From Candidatus Woesearchaeota archaeon (GTDB lineage Archaea; Nanobdellota; Nanobdellia; Woesearchaeales; GW2011-AR4): a stretch of 42,058 nucleotides of DNA. Position numbers and translations under genes: made by a program. Below the pieces are notes generated by a model that saw nothing but the letters and a program-made list of their open reading frames with translations, made no database searches and was not told the origin of the DNA. Location: the NCBI GenBank assembly GCA_002688775.1, contig NZDH01000006.1:1-42058 (forward strand), read 5' to 3'. This document shows, piece after piece, positions 1 to 8,256 of the stretch. Position 1 is the first letter of the stretch. Each line of letters begins with the position of its first letter.

Positions 1-2727
1 CAGGTTGCTTTACAGAAAGAGAAAGAAAAACAAGAAAATGCAAGAAGAGAGGCTCAGTTAAGGAAACAAAAGGAATTGGAGGAAAAGAGAAGAGAGCAGG
101 AAAGAAGAAAGTCATTGGAAAGGGAGAGAGAATTAGAAGCAGAGAGAGAGAAACAGGGGGAGCTTGAAAGGAAAAGAGCTGAAGAAGAGAAAAGCAATAG
201 GGAAGTAGAGTTAAGGAAACAACGGGAATTGGAAGAAAAACAAAGAGTAGAAGAAGACAAAAAAAGAAAATCGGAAAGTGCCAGGGCGGCCAGAGAAAGG
301 AAAAAGAAAGCAAAAGAATTCTTGCATAAGATTGGTTTGTATAAGACGCCTCAGGAGAAAAGACAGGTTGCTCTGCAGAAGGAAAAAGAAAGAAAAGAGA
401 AAGCTAGGATAGGGGCCAAGTTAAGGAAGAAGAGGGAGATGGAAGAAAGAAGAAAAGAACAAGAAAGAATAGCAGAAGAGAAAAGAAGAGAAGAGCTTAG
501 GAAACAAGAAGAACTTGAAAGAAGAAGGGTTGAGGAAGAAGAGAAGAAAAGAAGGGAGGAGTTACAAAAACAAAGAGAGGTAGAAGAAAAAACAAGGGAA
601 GAAGGGATAAAAAGAAGACAAATTGAAGAAAAAAGGATACAGTTAGAAGCTAAGAAGAAACAAGCTGAGATAGAAAGAAGAGCTAGAGAAGAACAAAGGC
701 GGAAAGAAAGGGAAAAAGAAAGGGAAGAAAAAGAGGAGAAGAGAAGGGAAGAAAAAGAGGAGAAGAGAAGGGAAGAAGAATTAAGAAAACAAAGAGAGGT
801 AGAGGCAAAACAAAGGGCAGAAGAATTAAGAAAAAGAGGATTGCATAAAGCCAAATTGGCCAGAGAAAGGAAAAAGAAAGCAAAAGAATTCTTGCATAAG
901 ATTGGTTTGTATAAGACGCCTCAGGAGAAAAGACAGGTTGCTTTACAGAAAGAGAAAGAAAAACAAGAAAATGCAAGAAGAGAGGCTCAGTTAAGGAAAC
1001 AAAAGGAATTGGAGGAAAAACTCAGACAAGAGGAATTAAGGAAAAAACAACTAGAAGAAGAAAAATTAAGAAAAGAGAGGTTAGGGGAGGAAGAAAAGCT
1101 AAGGAAACAACGGGAATTGGAGGAAAGAAAAAAGGCATTGGAAAGAAAGAGGGCTGAAGAAGAAGAAAGCAAAAGAGAAGCAAAACTAAAGAAACAGAGG
1201 GAATTGGAGGAAAAGAGAAGAGAGCAGGAAAGGAGAAAAGCATTAGAAGCAGAAAGGGAGGTAGAATTAGAAAGAGAGAAGAAAGAAGAGAAAGAGAGAA
1301 AACAAGAAGAATTGGAAAATAAAAAACAAGAAAAAATAAGAGCTCAAAAACTTGAATTATCAAAACAAATTGAGACTAAGTTAAACAGCAATGAAAAAAC
1401 TGCTGAAAAAACTAATTCTGAATTAAGGAAATTAGAAGAAGAGAGGGAATCAATCTCAAGCAAAATACGTGAAATCCAGGATAAAATAAATCATGTTGAA
1501 GATGAAATCACTAATAAATCTAAGCATTATGATGAATTAAAACTTCAAAAAAGATCTTTAACCAAAAAGTTTGAAGACAGGATCCAAGAGCTGGAACAAG
1601 AAGAAAAAGAAGACAGAAAAACAGAGCATTTGAAAATAAAGGAGCTCAAAAAAGAGCTGGCAAATACGCAATCTTCATTATTCAGTGACCTAGAGAATGA
1701 GTTAAGCAAGTTAAGCCCTGATAAAAGGAAACAGACTGAAAAATGGAAAAGATTAGAGTTAAAAGCTAAACTAAAGCTTGAGGAAACCAATCTGAAGGAT
1801 GAGCTGAAAAAGCAAAGCAGCAAAATAAGCGACGAGAAGAAGGAACTAGAAGACAATTACAAGAAAGATTTGAAGGAATTGAACAAAAACCAGCGTGAAA
1901 TTAAACAAGCTGTTAATGACTTAACGGCTGAAAAAGAGCAATTATCGGCTGAAAAGAAGCACTCCCCTGATGATCTCGCTGGAAAAGACGATGATATACA
2001 TAAGGTAAGGGAAAAATTAAGTAAAACCAAAAAGCAGAATGAAAAGCTTGAAGCAGAATTAAAAGCAGCTGAATCCGGATTATCTACCCTTAGATTAAGC
2101 TTTTTTGGTGATTTTGTGTCTGGCATTAAAGAAAGGGCTGAAAAAGCGAAAAAAGAAAGACTAGAAAGAAATGCAAAACTTGAAGCAATAAGAAAGAAAC
2201 AGGAAAAAGAGCTTAAAAAACAACAGGAGAAGGAAGAAAAGGCATTAAAACTCGAAGAAAAAAGAAAACTAAAGGAAGAAGAGAAAAAGATTCAAGAAGA
2301 GCAAAAAAGGATTAAGCAAGAAGAAGATTTAAGATTAAAAGAGGAAAAACAGAGACAAAAAGAACTTGAGGCAAAGGAAGGGGAAAGTAAGAAGAAAGAG
2401 GAAAAACAAGAAAAGAAAGGATTATTTGATGCATTCTTCAAGAAAGAAAAGCACAAGCCAAAACCTGAAGCAGCTAAAAAGGAAAAAGTTGTTGAAAAAG
2501 AGCCTGAAGAAGTAAAAATAGAGAAGAAAATTACAGGCAGGAGCAAGGAGCTTGAAAAGCTATACGCAATGCTTGATGATGTTAAGGAAGCCATTGCCAA
2601 AAACGATTTAGTAAAGGCCAGGCCAATTTATATCAAAGCAAGGAGCTTGTATGTTGAATTAGATTATGATGAGAAAAGGGAAGTTTACGATGAATTAACC
2701 GAATTATACAAGAGAATACAAAAATAG
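1..2727 (+). CDS. Giant charged helical repeat protein, 5' end outside window
   Basis: The frame is open from base 1, so the TTG at 76 is not the real start; 908 codons are visible. Nearly the whole protein is E/K/R-rich with few glycines or prolines until the tail, as in long coiled coils or single alpha helices. A module beginning ARERKKKAKEFLHKIGLYKT recurs at residues about 97-124 and 287-314, and the window opens just inside what looks like another copy. Residues about 440-690 are a more varied coiled coil, with short hydrophobic patches at SFFGDFVSGIKE and GLFDAFFKKEK. The last 55 residues form a compact helical domain also found at the end of the gene at 23492. The role is unknown; a structural, scaffold or surface role is inference. 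There is no enzymatic motif and no visible signal peptide, but the N-terminus is missing. Confidence 0.85.
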   Translation, partial: QVALQKEKEKQENARREAQLRKQKELEEKRREQERRKSLERERELEAEREKQGELERKRAEEEKSNREVELRKQRELEEKQRVEEDKKRKSESARAARERKKKAKEFLHKIGLYKTPQEKRQVALQKEKERKEKARIGAKLRKKREMEERRKEQERIAEEKRREELRKQEELERRRVEEEEKKRREELQKQREVEEKTREEGIKRRQIEEKRIQLEAKKKQAEIERRAREEQRRKEREKEREEKEEKRREEKEEKRREEELRKQREVEAKQRAEELRKRGLHKAKLARERKKKAKEFLHKIGLYKTPQEKRQVALQKEKEKQENARREAQLRKQKELEEKLRQEELRKKQLEEEKLRKERLGEEEKLRKQRELEERKKALERKRAEEEESKREAKLKKQRELEEKRREQERRKALEAEREVELEREKKEEKERKQEELENKKQEKIRAQKLELSKQIETKLNSNEKTAEKTNSELRKLEEERESISSKIREIQDKINHVEDEITNKSKHYDELKLQKRSLTKKFEDRIQELEQEEKEDRKTEHLKIKELKKELANTQSSLFSDLENELSKLSPDKRKQTEKWKRLELKAKLKLEETNLKDELKKQSSKISDEKKELEDNYKKDLKELNKNQREIKQAVNDLTAEKEQLSAEKKHSPDDLAGKDDDIHKVREKLSKTKKQNEKLEAELKAAESGLSTLRLSFFGDFVSGIKERAEKAKKERLERNAKLEAIRKKQEKELKKQQEKEEKALKLEEKRKLKEEEKKIQEEQKRIKQEEDLRLKEEKQRQKELEAKEGESKKKEEKQEKKGLFDAFFKKEKHKPKPEAAKKEKVVEKEPEEVKIEKKITGRSKELEKLYAMLDDVKEAIAKNDLVKARPIYIKARSLYVELDYDEKREVYDELTELYKRIQK
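288..372 (+). repeat. 85-bp perfect repeat, copy 1 (copy 2 at 858-942)
   Basis: Bases 288-372 match 858-942 exactly, 570 bases apart. The unit encodes the ARERKKKAKEFLHKIGLYKT module and the start of QVAL. Identity at every wobble position points to recent duplication or ongoing gene conversion. Confidence 0.9.
724..771 (+). repeat. 24-bp perfect tandem duplication inside the helical repeat gene
   Basis: Bases 724-747 are repeated exactly at 748-771, encoding two EEKEEKRR units in frame. The reading frame is kept, so this lengthens the helix by eight residues. Confidence 0.85.
934..1019 (+). repeat. 86-bp perfect repeat matching the window start (1-86)
   Basis: Bases 934-1019 match 1-86 exactly. 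The copy at 934 directly follows the 858-942 repeat, so the copy at base 1 is probably the tail of a further full module lying upstream of the window. Confidence 0.9.
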
Positions 2728-2734
2728 ATTTAGA

Positions 2735-2923
2735 TTATTTTGATTTTTTAGACTCTTTTTGGAGATCAATGCCCAGTTCTTTAAGGCCTTTCACATGCAT
2801 CTGCATAAGCTGCTCAACTATCGATAATATCTTGAGCATTTCCTCTCTTTCTTTGGCCAATGTGGTCAAAGCGCCTTTATGAAACCCTATTTGCTCGTCT
2901 TTGCTTGATTTTGCTTTTGCCAT
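2735..2923 (-). CDS. Small conserved-looking helical protein
   Basis: A 62-residue, mostly helical, charged protein with no membrane segment or cysteine motif; the core reads GALTTLAKEREEMLKILSIV. It ends seven bases from the stop of the giant helical gene, tail to tail. A TTAAATA box lies 23-29 bases before the ATG, which supports both the gene and a leaderless start. I do not recognise the family. Its length and helical content suit a small coiled-coil or binding protein, which is inference only. Confidence 0.6.
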   Translation of the reverse strand: MAKAKSSKDEQIGFHKGALTTLAKEREEMLKILSIVEQLMQMHVKGLKELGIDLQKESKKSK

Positions 2924-2944
2924 ATATGTAAAAAATTGTGGTTA

Positions 2945-2953
2945 GTATTTAAG
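2945..2953 (-). promoter_or_regulatory. TATA box for the small helical gene ending at 2735
   Basis: The minus strand reads TTAAATA about 26 bases before the ATG at 2923, which fits an archaeal TATA element driving a leaderless transcript. Confidence 0.5.
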
Positions 2954-3041
2954 GGTTTCTTTCTGAGTCCTGAAATAGTATACTTTTTGGGAACATCATT
3001 AAACAAATACTTAAGTATTATTCATTAACAGACAATCAAAA

Positions 3042-3052
3042 TATTTATAAAA
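3042..3052 (+). promoter_or_regulatory. TATA box for gene at 3075
   Basis: ATTTATAAAA is centred about 27 bases before the ATG at 3075, leaving no room for a Shine-Dalgarno in a leader. Confidence 0.55.
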
Positions 3053-3074
3053 ACACAAATAAAAGTCTTAGATT

Positions 3075-4133
3075 ATGTACATAAAAGAAAGGATAATAGG
3101 AATATTGGCTGAAACTAAAAAGCTTATTTCTTTAACAGATAAGGGCAGAGAAGCAGTTGAAAGCTTTCATAAAGAAGCAGCTTTAAAATTTCTTGATGAA
3201 ATAATAAAAATAGATATTAAAGAGCTTAAAGAGCTAAACGAAATATTCAAGGATTTAGACTTTGAAGATGGGGATATTGTAAGGATACTACAAGAATTAA
3301 CCTCAGAATGTCACCAGGTGATAGAAACTGCAAGAAAACTAATAGGTGATATACAAGAGGATAAATTCATGAATGAAGATCACAAGAATGAGATAATATC
3401 TTTACTTGAGAAAATAAGAGAAATTGGAGTGAAACAAAGAGAACTTGAAGGAATGTTCTATAGTATGAAAGCTACTGAATTTGAAGAAATTCTAGAGGAA
3501 GAAAATGTTGGAAAACTTCCAAGGAAACCAACATTGTCGAGAATTCAGAGGATTAAATCCATGTATTTAGAATATAATAGGTGGTCAGATCTTCAGAAAG
3601 CAATAAAATTTCAGGAATTGGTGCTGAGTATCGGACCTGGAAAAGCAAATAAATACTTTAAGAGAGTTTTCTTTTTCCTCAGGCAAGGAGACAAGATGGC
3701 TAAAAGGCTATGGAAAGTCAATCCTAAAAACGAACTTTTAAATTCAGGAGAAGAACTTGAATTCAGTAAAAGTGAGGAAAAATCCAATATTCCTGAGAAA
3801 ATTAAGATTCCTTTCCCTAGAGATGGTTTTCCAAGATCCTCAGACTTAGCATTCTTATTAACGCATGGAATGTTATTCTCAGTATTCAGCGCGTCCCTTA
3901 TGGGAGGAATATGGACAGCAGCTTTTACATTCTTAGGGGCAGCATCTGGATTAGTATCTCTATCTGTTGTAATGGCAATCACATTCTTTTTCGTAAGGAA
4001 AAGGGCATTTAGGTACCCACAACTCGCAAAAAAAGCAGCAAATCTGATAGTATTCATTAGTCAAGGAGGAGATCTGTCCTTAATATATGACGCAAGAAAA
4101 ATATTACCAGAACCAGGTACTGTAAGGGTATAG
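3075..4133 (+). CDS. Hypothetical helical protein with C-terminal membrane hairpin
   Basis: A 352-residue protein I do not recognise. Residues 1-250 are helical and charged, with a run rich in IKEL and LLEKI heptad-like patterns, then a basic stretch. Residues about 256-311 hold two hydrophobic segments joined by a glycine-rich turn (GAASGLVSL) and end in FFFVRKRAF, so a membrane hairpin with positively charged flanks is likely. There is no signal peptide, which suggests a cytoplasmic coiled-coil domain tethered to the membrane by its tail. A clear TATA box sits 27 bases upstream. The gene is monocistronic, between a convergent neighbour and an intergenic stretch. Confidence 0.7.
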   Translation: MYIKERIIGILAETKKLISLTDKGREAVESFHKEAALKFLDEIIKIDIKELKELNEIFKDLDFEDGDIVRILQELTSECHQVIETARKLIGDIQEDKFMNEDHKNEIISLLEKIREIGVKQRELEGMFYSMKATEFEEILEEENVGKLPRKPTLSRIQRIKSMYLEYNRWSDLQKAIKFQELVLSIGPGKANKYFKRVFFFLRQGDKMAKRLWKVNPKNELLNSGEELEFSKSEEKSNIPEKIKIPFPRDGFPRSSDLAFLLTHGMLFSVFSASLMGGIWTAAFTFLGAASGLVSLSVVMAITFFFVRKRAFRYPQLAKKAANLIVFISQGGDLSLIYDARKILPEPGTVRV

Positions 4134-4370
4134 AGGGTAGAATAATTAATAATCATAATAAGCAAAAAAAGAATGCTAGATAAGATATTTTTATTTCTTC
4201 TTCCCAATGACTGCAAGAGTAGGGCAGAATTTTTTGCCTTGCTTGTAAGGAAGTTATGAAAAGTCCATGTATTATAGGATTTAATATAACTCGGCGAGTA
4301 TGTTGGATTTAGCTCTGCGCCAATTGACAGGCACCCCAATCTTTTTAAAAAACTCCATTCTCTCAAATTT
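4134..4370. other. Intergenic stretch with raised GC and a possible hairpin
   Basis: This is one of the longest gene-free stretches. Roughly 4200-4340 is about 42 percent G+C by hand count, higher than other intergenic DNA here. A GCAA ... GGCA / TGCC ... TTGC dyad lies near 4212-4250. No tRNA fold or credible start codon plus Shine-Dalgarno was seen on the plus strand. On the minus strand it is open through ORF 4061-4477, probably a shadow or a gene remnant. Confidence 0.35.
4341..4351 (+). promoter_or_regulatory. TATA box for asparagine synthase-like gene
   Basis: CTTTTTAAAA is centred about 25 bases before the ATG at 4371, consistent with a leaderless transcript. Confidence 0.5.
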
Positions 4371-5276
4371 ATGACCCAAGTATTAGGCATTGTCAAGCAG
4401 GGTAAACTCATTCCAGAGGAATTGTGGATAAAATTGATTACAGGAATGGAAAACAGTTTTGATGATCTTGAAACCAATAATAAAAGAGTTGTAAGAGTGC
4501 TTTCTCAGTCATTTATAGATGCAATGAAAAAAAGAGTCACTCCAAAATTCGGTGTTTTGCTTTCAGGAGGAGTAGATAGTTCCTTGATTGCTTTTGTCGC
4601 TAAGCAGCTAAAATGTAACTTTACTTGTTACACTGTAGGTATTGAGAATTCCGAAGACGTAGAATGGGCAAAAAAGGTGGCTCAAGAATACAATTTGAAT
4701 TTTAAATACAAGATATTGACACTAGATGAATTTGAAAATGTGTTGAAAACCACTGTAAAAATACTAAATGATGCCGATATTGTAAAAGCCAGCGTGGGTT
4801 CTGTACTTTACGCTGCAGGAAAAATTTCCATTGTAGATGGAGACAACATTCTTTTCGGGGGTCTAGGAAGCGAAGAATTATTTGCTGGATACAAAAGACA
4901 TGAGGATGCTTTACAAAGTAACGACTTTGAAGCTCTACACAAAGAATGCTGGAATGGATTGAAAAATATGTGGTCCCGAGACTTGATCAGAGATTTTACC
5001 ATTGCAAAAAATCTTGGATTGGATTTAAGAACTCCTTTTTTAGATAAGGATTTAATTAAAGCAGCCATGAAAATTCACCCAATGCTCAAGCTTAGCAATA
5101 ATGACAAAAAAATAATCCTTAGGGAAGCAGCGGAGTTCATTGGATTGAAAAAAGAATTTGCATGGAGAAAGAAGAAAGCTGCCCAATACGGAAGCAATTT
5201 TGTCAATGGGGTTGATAAACTAGCTAAGAGGAAAGGATTTGATTATAAAAAAGAGTATCTAAATAGTTTGTTATAA
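4371..5276 (+). CDS. Asparagine synthase domain ATP-pyrophosphatase, no glutaminase domain
   Basis: The protein has the PP-loop signature LLSGGVDSSLIAF near residue 64, the second synthetase signature FGGLGSEELFAGY near 163, and the late motif LDLRTPFLDKDLI. These define the C-terminal synthetase half of AsnB, which adenylates aspartate and amidates it. At 301 residues it lacks the roughly 200-residue N-terminal glutaminase domain and its catalytic cysteine. It would therefore need free ammonia, a separate amidotransferase or a different acceptor substrate. The ATG at 4371 has a TATA box about 25 bases upstream. Asparagine or another amide as product is inference from the family; the domain assignment is firm. 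Confidence 0.85.
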   Translation: MTQVLGIVKQGKLIPEELWIKLITGMENSFDDLETNNKRVVRVLSQSFIDAMKKRVTPKFGVLLSGGVDSSLIAFVAKQLKCNFTCYTVGIENSEDVEWAKKVAQEYNLNFKYKILTLDEFENVLKTTVKILNDADIVKASVGSVLYAAGKISIVDGDNILFGGLGSEELFAGYKRHEDALQSNDFEALHKECWNGLKNMWSRDLIRDFTIAKNLGLDLRTPFLDKDLIKAAMKIHPMLKLSNNDKKIILREAAEFIGLKKEFAWRKKKAAQYGSNFVNGVDKLAKRKGFDYKKEYLNSLL

Positions 5277-5487
5277 TGGTTTTATTGTTAAAAATGGTTG
5301 ATTTTATTTTTTAAAATAGTTTTTTATTGGTATTAAGAGAATAGTACAATACTGAAGAAATGATATAACAAATAGTTGTGCATGTTTATGTTCACAAATC
5401 GTTATTGTATTTGTGGCTAATCTCCAGTAACTAAAACTCATTAAATAATTAAAATCAAAAAAACTAAAAATCAATAAAATAAACAAA
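5277..5487. other. AT-rich intergenic region without recognised feature
   Basis: This 211-base stretch is very AT-rich. It ends in a run resembling a TATA region before DUF371, and I see no tRNA, convincing small ORF or box C/D pair. Confidence 0.4.
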
Positions 5488-5889
5488 ATGCGATACAAAT
5501 TCTATGCTTATGGGCATCCCAATATCCTTGGAACGCATAAAACTACCTTGGAGTTCACAAAGGACGGGGAGATTACATTAAAAGGCGATTGTATTATTGG
5601 AGTTAAATCTGATTTCGAATTAGATAAAATAAAAGAGTTAATCAAGGGATCAAAGAACAACAAAATAAAAATAATTATTGAGATTAAAGATAAAAAAGAA
5701 GAAATTAATGCTGAACTTAATCCACGTTTTAACAGTAATGTTGAACTCGTCATAAGAAAAACTGGCTTTGTTTCTGAAAGAACACTTGCAATCAATGCTG
5801 ACAAGGCTGCTATTGACTTGGACAAAGATTTAATTAATCATTTAAAGGAAGAAGATAACAAAATAAGTATCATTATTGAAAACAGTTAA
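5488..5889 (+). CDS. DUF371 family archaeal protein
   Basis: A 133-residue protein with the hallmarks of DUF371 from memory: GHPNILGTHKTTLEFTK at the start, the GDCIIGV motif near residue 37, and VIRKTGFVSERTLAINADKA followed by AAIDLDKDL near the end. The family is widespread in archaea, is usually a single domain of this length and has no established function that I know of. The copy looks complete. It converges on the PUA protein gene, with only three bases between the stops. Confidence 0.85.
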   Translation: MRYKFYAYGHPNILGTHKTTLEFTKDGEITLKGDCIIGVKSDFELDKIKELIKGSKNNKIKIIIEIKDKKEEINAELNPRFNSNVELVIRKTGFVSERTLAINADKAAIDLDKDLINHLKEEDNKISIIIENS

Positions 5890-5892
5890 TGA

Positions 5893-6399
5893 TCAGATTG
5901 CATTGATTCTTCTTGTTTTTGTTACAAAATTAAGAATCCTTCCTTTAGAGTATTTTCCATTGCCAAAAAAATCATTTTTATGCCTCAAAATCACAAATCC
6001 TTTGCAATTCCCGCATTCTTTTTCTAAATCTTCCCCTTTTAGCCATTTTTTTGTCTCATCTTCATCCAGTTCTGCAACATTCTTAGTTGCTTTTGGGCCA
6101 ATAATCTGGGAGCCTTCAATACTTAACCTTATGCTGCCATTATGGACTTCGCAGAAGTACATTCCAACAGAATTAAGCCTCAGCTTTGAAAATTCTATAT
6201 TTGAAATTTCTTTATTGACAATGAAGACCCTACCCTTATGATTACTCAAAAATGCAAAATTTTTGAGTTCCCCAGAAACTTCGTTTCTGTTGGATTTTAG
6301 AAATCCATAATCCAGCTTTAATTTTGTGCCCCATTGTTTTTCTATCAATTTGAGAATTTGTTTGATTTCTCTGCTATTTAGGATTTTCAATTCTGGCAT
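5893..6399 (-). CDS. NIP7/NOP2-like PUA-domain RNA-binding protein (COG3270-like)
   Basis: The C-terminal half carries a PUA-type pattern: GMYFCEVHNGSIRLSIEG, then GPKATKNVAELDEDE and a terminal GRILNFVTKTRR. This matches the archaeal ribosome-biogenesis family related to NIP7 and the PUA tail of NOL1/NOP2 methylases. There is no methylase domain, so it probably binds RNA during ribosome or tRNA maturation. The ORF track starts at a GTG (6420) inside the IF2 stop region. I prefer the ATG at 6399, which avoids overlap and has GGGGGA upstream, though with long spacing. It lies directly downstream of the IF2 gene and is probably cotranscribed. Confidence 0.75.
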   Translation of the reverse strand: MPELKILNSREIKQILKLIEKQWGTKLKLDYGFLKSNRNEVSGELKNFAFLSNHKGRVFIVNKEISNIEFSKLRLNSVGMYFCEVHNGSIRLSIEGSQIIGPKATKNVAELDEDETKKWLKGEDLEKECGNCKGFVILRHKNDFFGNGKYSKGRILNFVTKTRRINAI

Positions 6400-6407
6400 T
6401 TTTACTG

Positions 6408-8171
6408 TTAAATCCCCCACATTGGGTTTTGTTGCCTCATAATCTCTGCTATTTCTTTCAACAAGGCTATCTCTTCCTGAGAAATGTTTTTCTTGAACTC
6501 CTTGAATTTACGAAAATGGCCTTCGGGTATTGCAGAATATAGGATGTCCCCTTCGCTGATCTGCCTTCCGACTGTTACATTTGGCAACGAAACAGCAACT
6601 TGCTTGCCTTTCTCAGCTTTTTCTATTGTTTCCTGCTCTTTTTGGATGCTTTTTGCCTGTGTTATTGATTCTCCGTCATTTTTCATTAAAGGAGTGCCGG
6701 CTTTCAACGTTCCAGCTAAGACATCAATGCCAACAACAGCTGGGTTGCTTTGCCTGAAAATATATCCCTTTAAGACTTGAATCTTGCAAGGCCTATGCAG
6801 ATACTCTGTTTCTTTTCCCTCAATCCTTTTTCTTTCAGATTCCTGCCATTTTTCAAATTCATCTATGAGCTTATAGATTATTTTATTGCTTATGACCTTG
6901 ACATTTTGAGGTACTTTAACGTCCGGCATCAAACTGACGTTAAAACCAAGAACTGCGCTTTCCAAAGGATCCTTTTCATGGCTGATTTCTGCATCTGAGA
7001 TGTCTTTTTTGGAGATATTTCCAATAGACGCCTTTTTGATTTCAATGTTTTTCTCTTTCAGGATTTTCAATAAAGCTTCCAAGCTTCCTAAAGAATCTGC
7101 TTTTATTACAATTCCCTGCTTATCTGTTTCTATAACAACTTCGCTGACTTCTTTTTTTATTTCCTGCTTTACTTTTTCAACTTCACTAGGCAAGCAGCTC
7201 CTTAATGGCATGCCTGCAATTACATTGTCCAGCTCAGGAGCTGAAATTTTAACCCCTGTTGCTGCTGTTACCTGCTTCACAGACTTAAATTTTGACTTTT
7301 TGTCTCGCATTTCAGCCAAAGCTGCTGGCTCAAATAATGCCTTAACTTTTGTAACAATTGGTTCGACTAAAGCACCTATGACTATTGTGTCATTTTGCTT
7401 CAAGGAACCGTCATATATAATCACATCTAGGCTTGTCCCAAGACCTTTTTCTTCCTTGACTTCCAATACAGTCCCTTTTGCGTTACCTTTGACATTGACT
7501 ATCAAGTTTTGCTCAAGGAATCTTTGAGACAAGCCGGTCATGACCATCAATAATTCACTTAAGCCGTCAGATGTCTTTGCAGATAACGGAATTATGGCTA
7601 TCTGTTTTGTATAATCCTCGACTCTGTCAAATCTTTCTGCATTAAACCCAAATTCGCTTAGTCTGCCAACAATTTCATAAAGTTTTTTTTCAAGAAGAAG
7701 CATTGTGCTTTCATTTTGTTTTTGTATGTTTTCCAGCAGATGGATATTTGGGTTTGATCTCCAGCCCGGCAGTAAATCAATCTTGTTCAAAGCAACAACG
7801 AAAGGTGTTTTGTATTGCTTTAGTATGTCAATGCATTCCAGAGTTTGGGGCTTGATGCCTTCATTGATGTCTATCACTAGAACTGCAATGTCCGCTAAAT
7901 TGCCCCCCCTTTTTCTTAAGTTAGTGAATGCAGCATGACCTGGCGTGTCAAGAATGATGAAACCCGGTATCTTGATTTCAAGCTTATGTTTTTCCAGCAG
8001 ATTGCCGCTTATCTTCTTTATAGTTGATATAGGAATTATTGATGCCCCGATTGCCTGTGTTATTCCTCCTGCTTCAGACGCAACAATAGCAGTATTCCTA
8101 ATCTTATCCAAGATACTTGATTTTCCATGGTCTATATGGCCGACCATCGTTACTATTAGCTGCCTAAGCAT
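6408..8171 (-). CDS. infB: Translation initiation factor IF-2 (aIF5B)
   Basis: This is the archaeal IF2/eIF5B GTPase, which promotes ribosomal subunit joining. G1 is GHIDHGKSS at residues about 11-19, G3 is DTPGHAAF near 75, and G4 is NKIDL near 129. Beta-barrel and domain III/IV segments follow, including ADSLGSLEALLKILKEK and VGIDVLAGTLKAGTPL. At 587 residues it has the usual archaeal length, with the GTPase domain at the very N-terminus and no eukaryote-like extension. No intein is present. The minus-strand promoter TTTAAAAA lies 28-38 bases before the ATG, and trm1 diverges from it. The downstream PUA protein begins at its stop codon. Confidence 0.95.
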   Translation of the reverse strand: MLRQLIVTMVGHIDHGKSSILDKIRNTAIVASEAGGITQAIGASIIPISTIKKISGNLLEKHKLEIKIPGFIILDTPGHAAFTNLRKRGGNLADIAVLVIDINEGIKPQTLECIDILKQYKTPFVVALNKIDLLPGWRSNPNIHLLENIQKQNESTMLLLEKKLYEIVGRLSEFGFNAERFDRVEDYTKQIAIIPLSAKTSDGLSELLMVMTGLSQRFLEQNLIVNVKGNAKGTVLEVKEEKGLGTSLDVIIYDGSLKQNDTIVIGALVEPIVTKVKALFEPAALAEMRDKKSKFKSVKQVTAATGVKISAPELDNVIAGMPLRSCLPSEVEKVKQEIKKEVSEVVIETDKQGIVIKADSLGSLEALLKILKEKNIEIKKASIGNISKKDISDAEISHEKDPLESAVLGFNVSLMPDVKVPQNVKVISNKIIYKLIDEFEKWQESERKRIEGKETEYLHRPCKIQVLKGYIFRQSNPAVVGIDVLAGTLKAGTPLMKNDGESITQAKSIQKEQETIEKAEKGKQVAVSLPNVTVGRQISEGDILYSAIPEGHFRKFKEFKKNISQEEIALLKEIAEIMRQQNPMWGI

Positions 8172-8256
8172 TTTAATCCCATGTTAGTAAATCTATTCGG
8201 TTTTTAAACGTTGTGCAATAAGAACATTTTTAATTGGAATTAAGTTCATTGAATAT

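Noticed and set aside
1-1020. CRISPR-like or transposon repeat array
   Set aside because: The repeats are in frame inside one open coding sequence, have no unique spacers of constant length and vary gradually; they are protein-coding modules.
54-2600. Minus-strand ORFs opposite the giant helical gene (54-260, 351-854, 683-976, 987-1172, 1022-1363, 1545-1856 and others)
   Set aside because: They are antisense shadows of a gene rich in GAA/AAG/AGA codons, translating as Ser/Phe/Leu low-complexity protein without starts or motifs.
4061-4477. 138-codon minus-strand ORF across the intergenic region
   Set aside because: It overlaps both the hypothetical gene's end and the asparagine synthase start and has no promoter or Shine-Dalgarno. 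It reads oddly protein-like, so I kept the region as a low-interest finding but not as a gene.
5277-5487. Box C/D RNA or tRNA in the gap before DUF371
   Set aside because: No pair of C and D boxes with proper spacing and no cloverleaf could be traced.
6400-6420. GTG start at 6420 for the PUA protein
   Set aside because: It would overlap the IF2 stop and lacks an upstream Shine-Dalgarno; the ATG at 6399 is the better choice.
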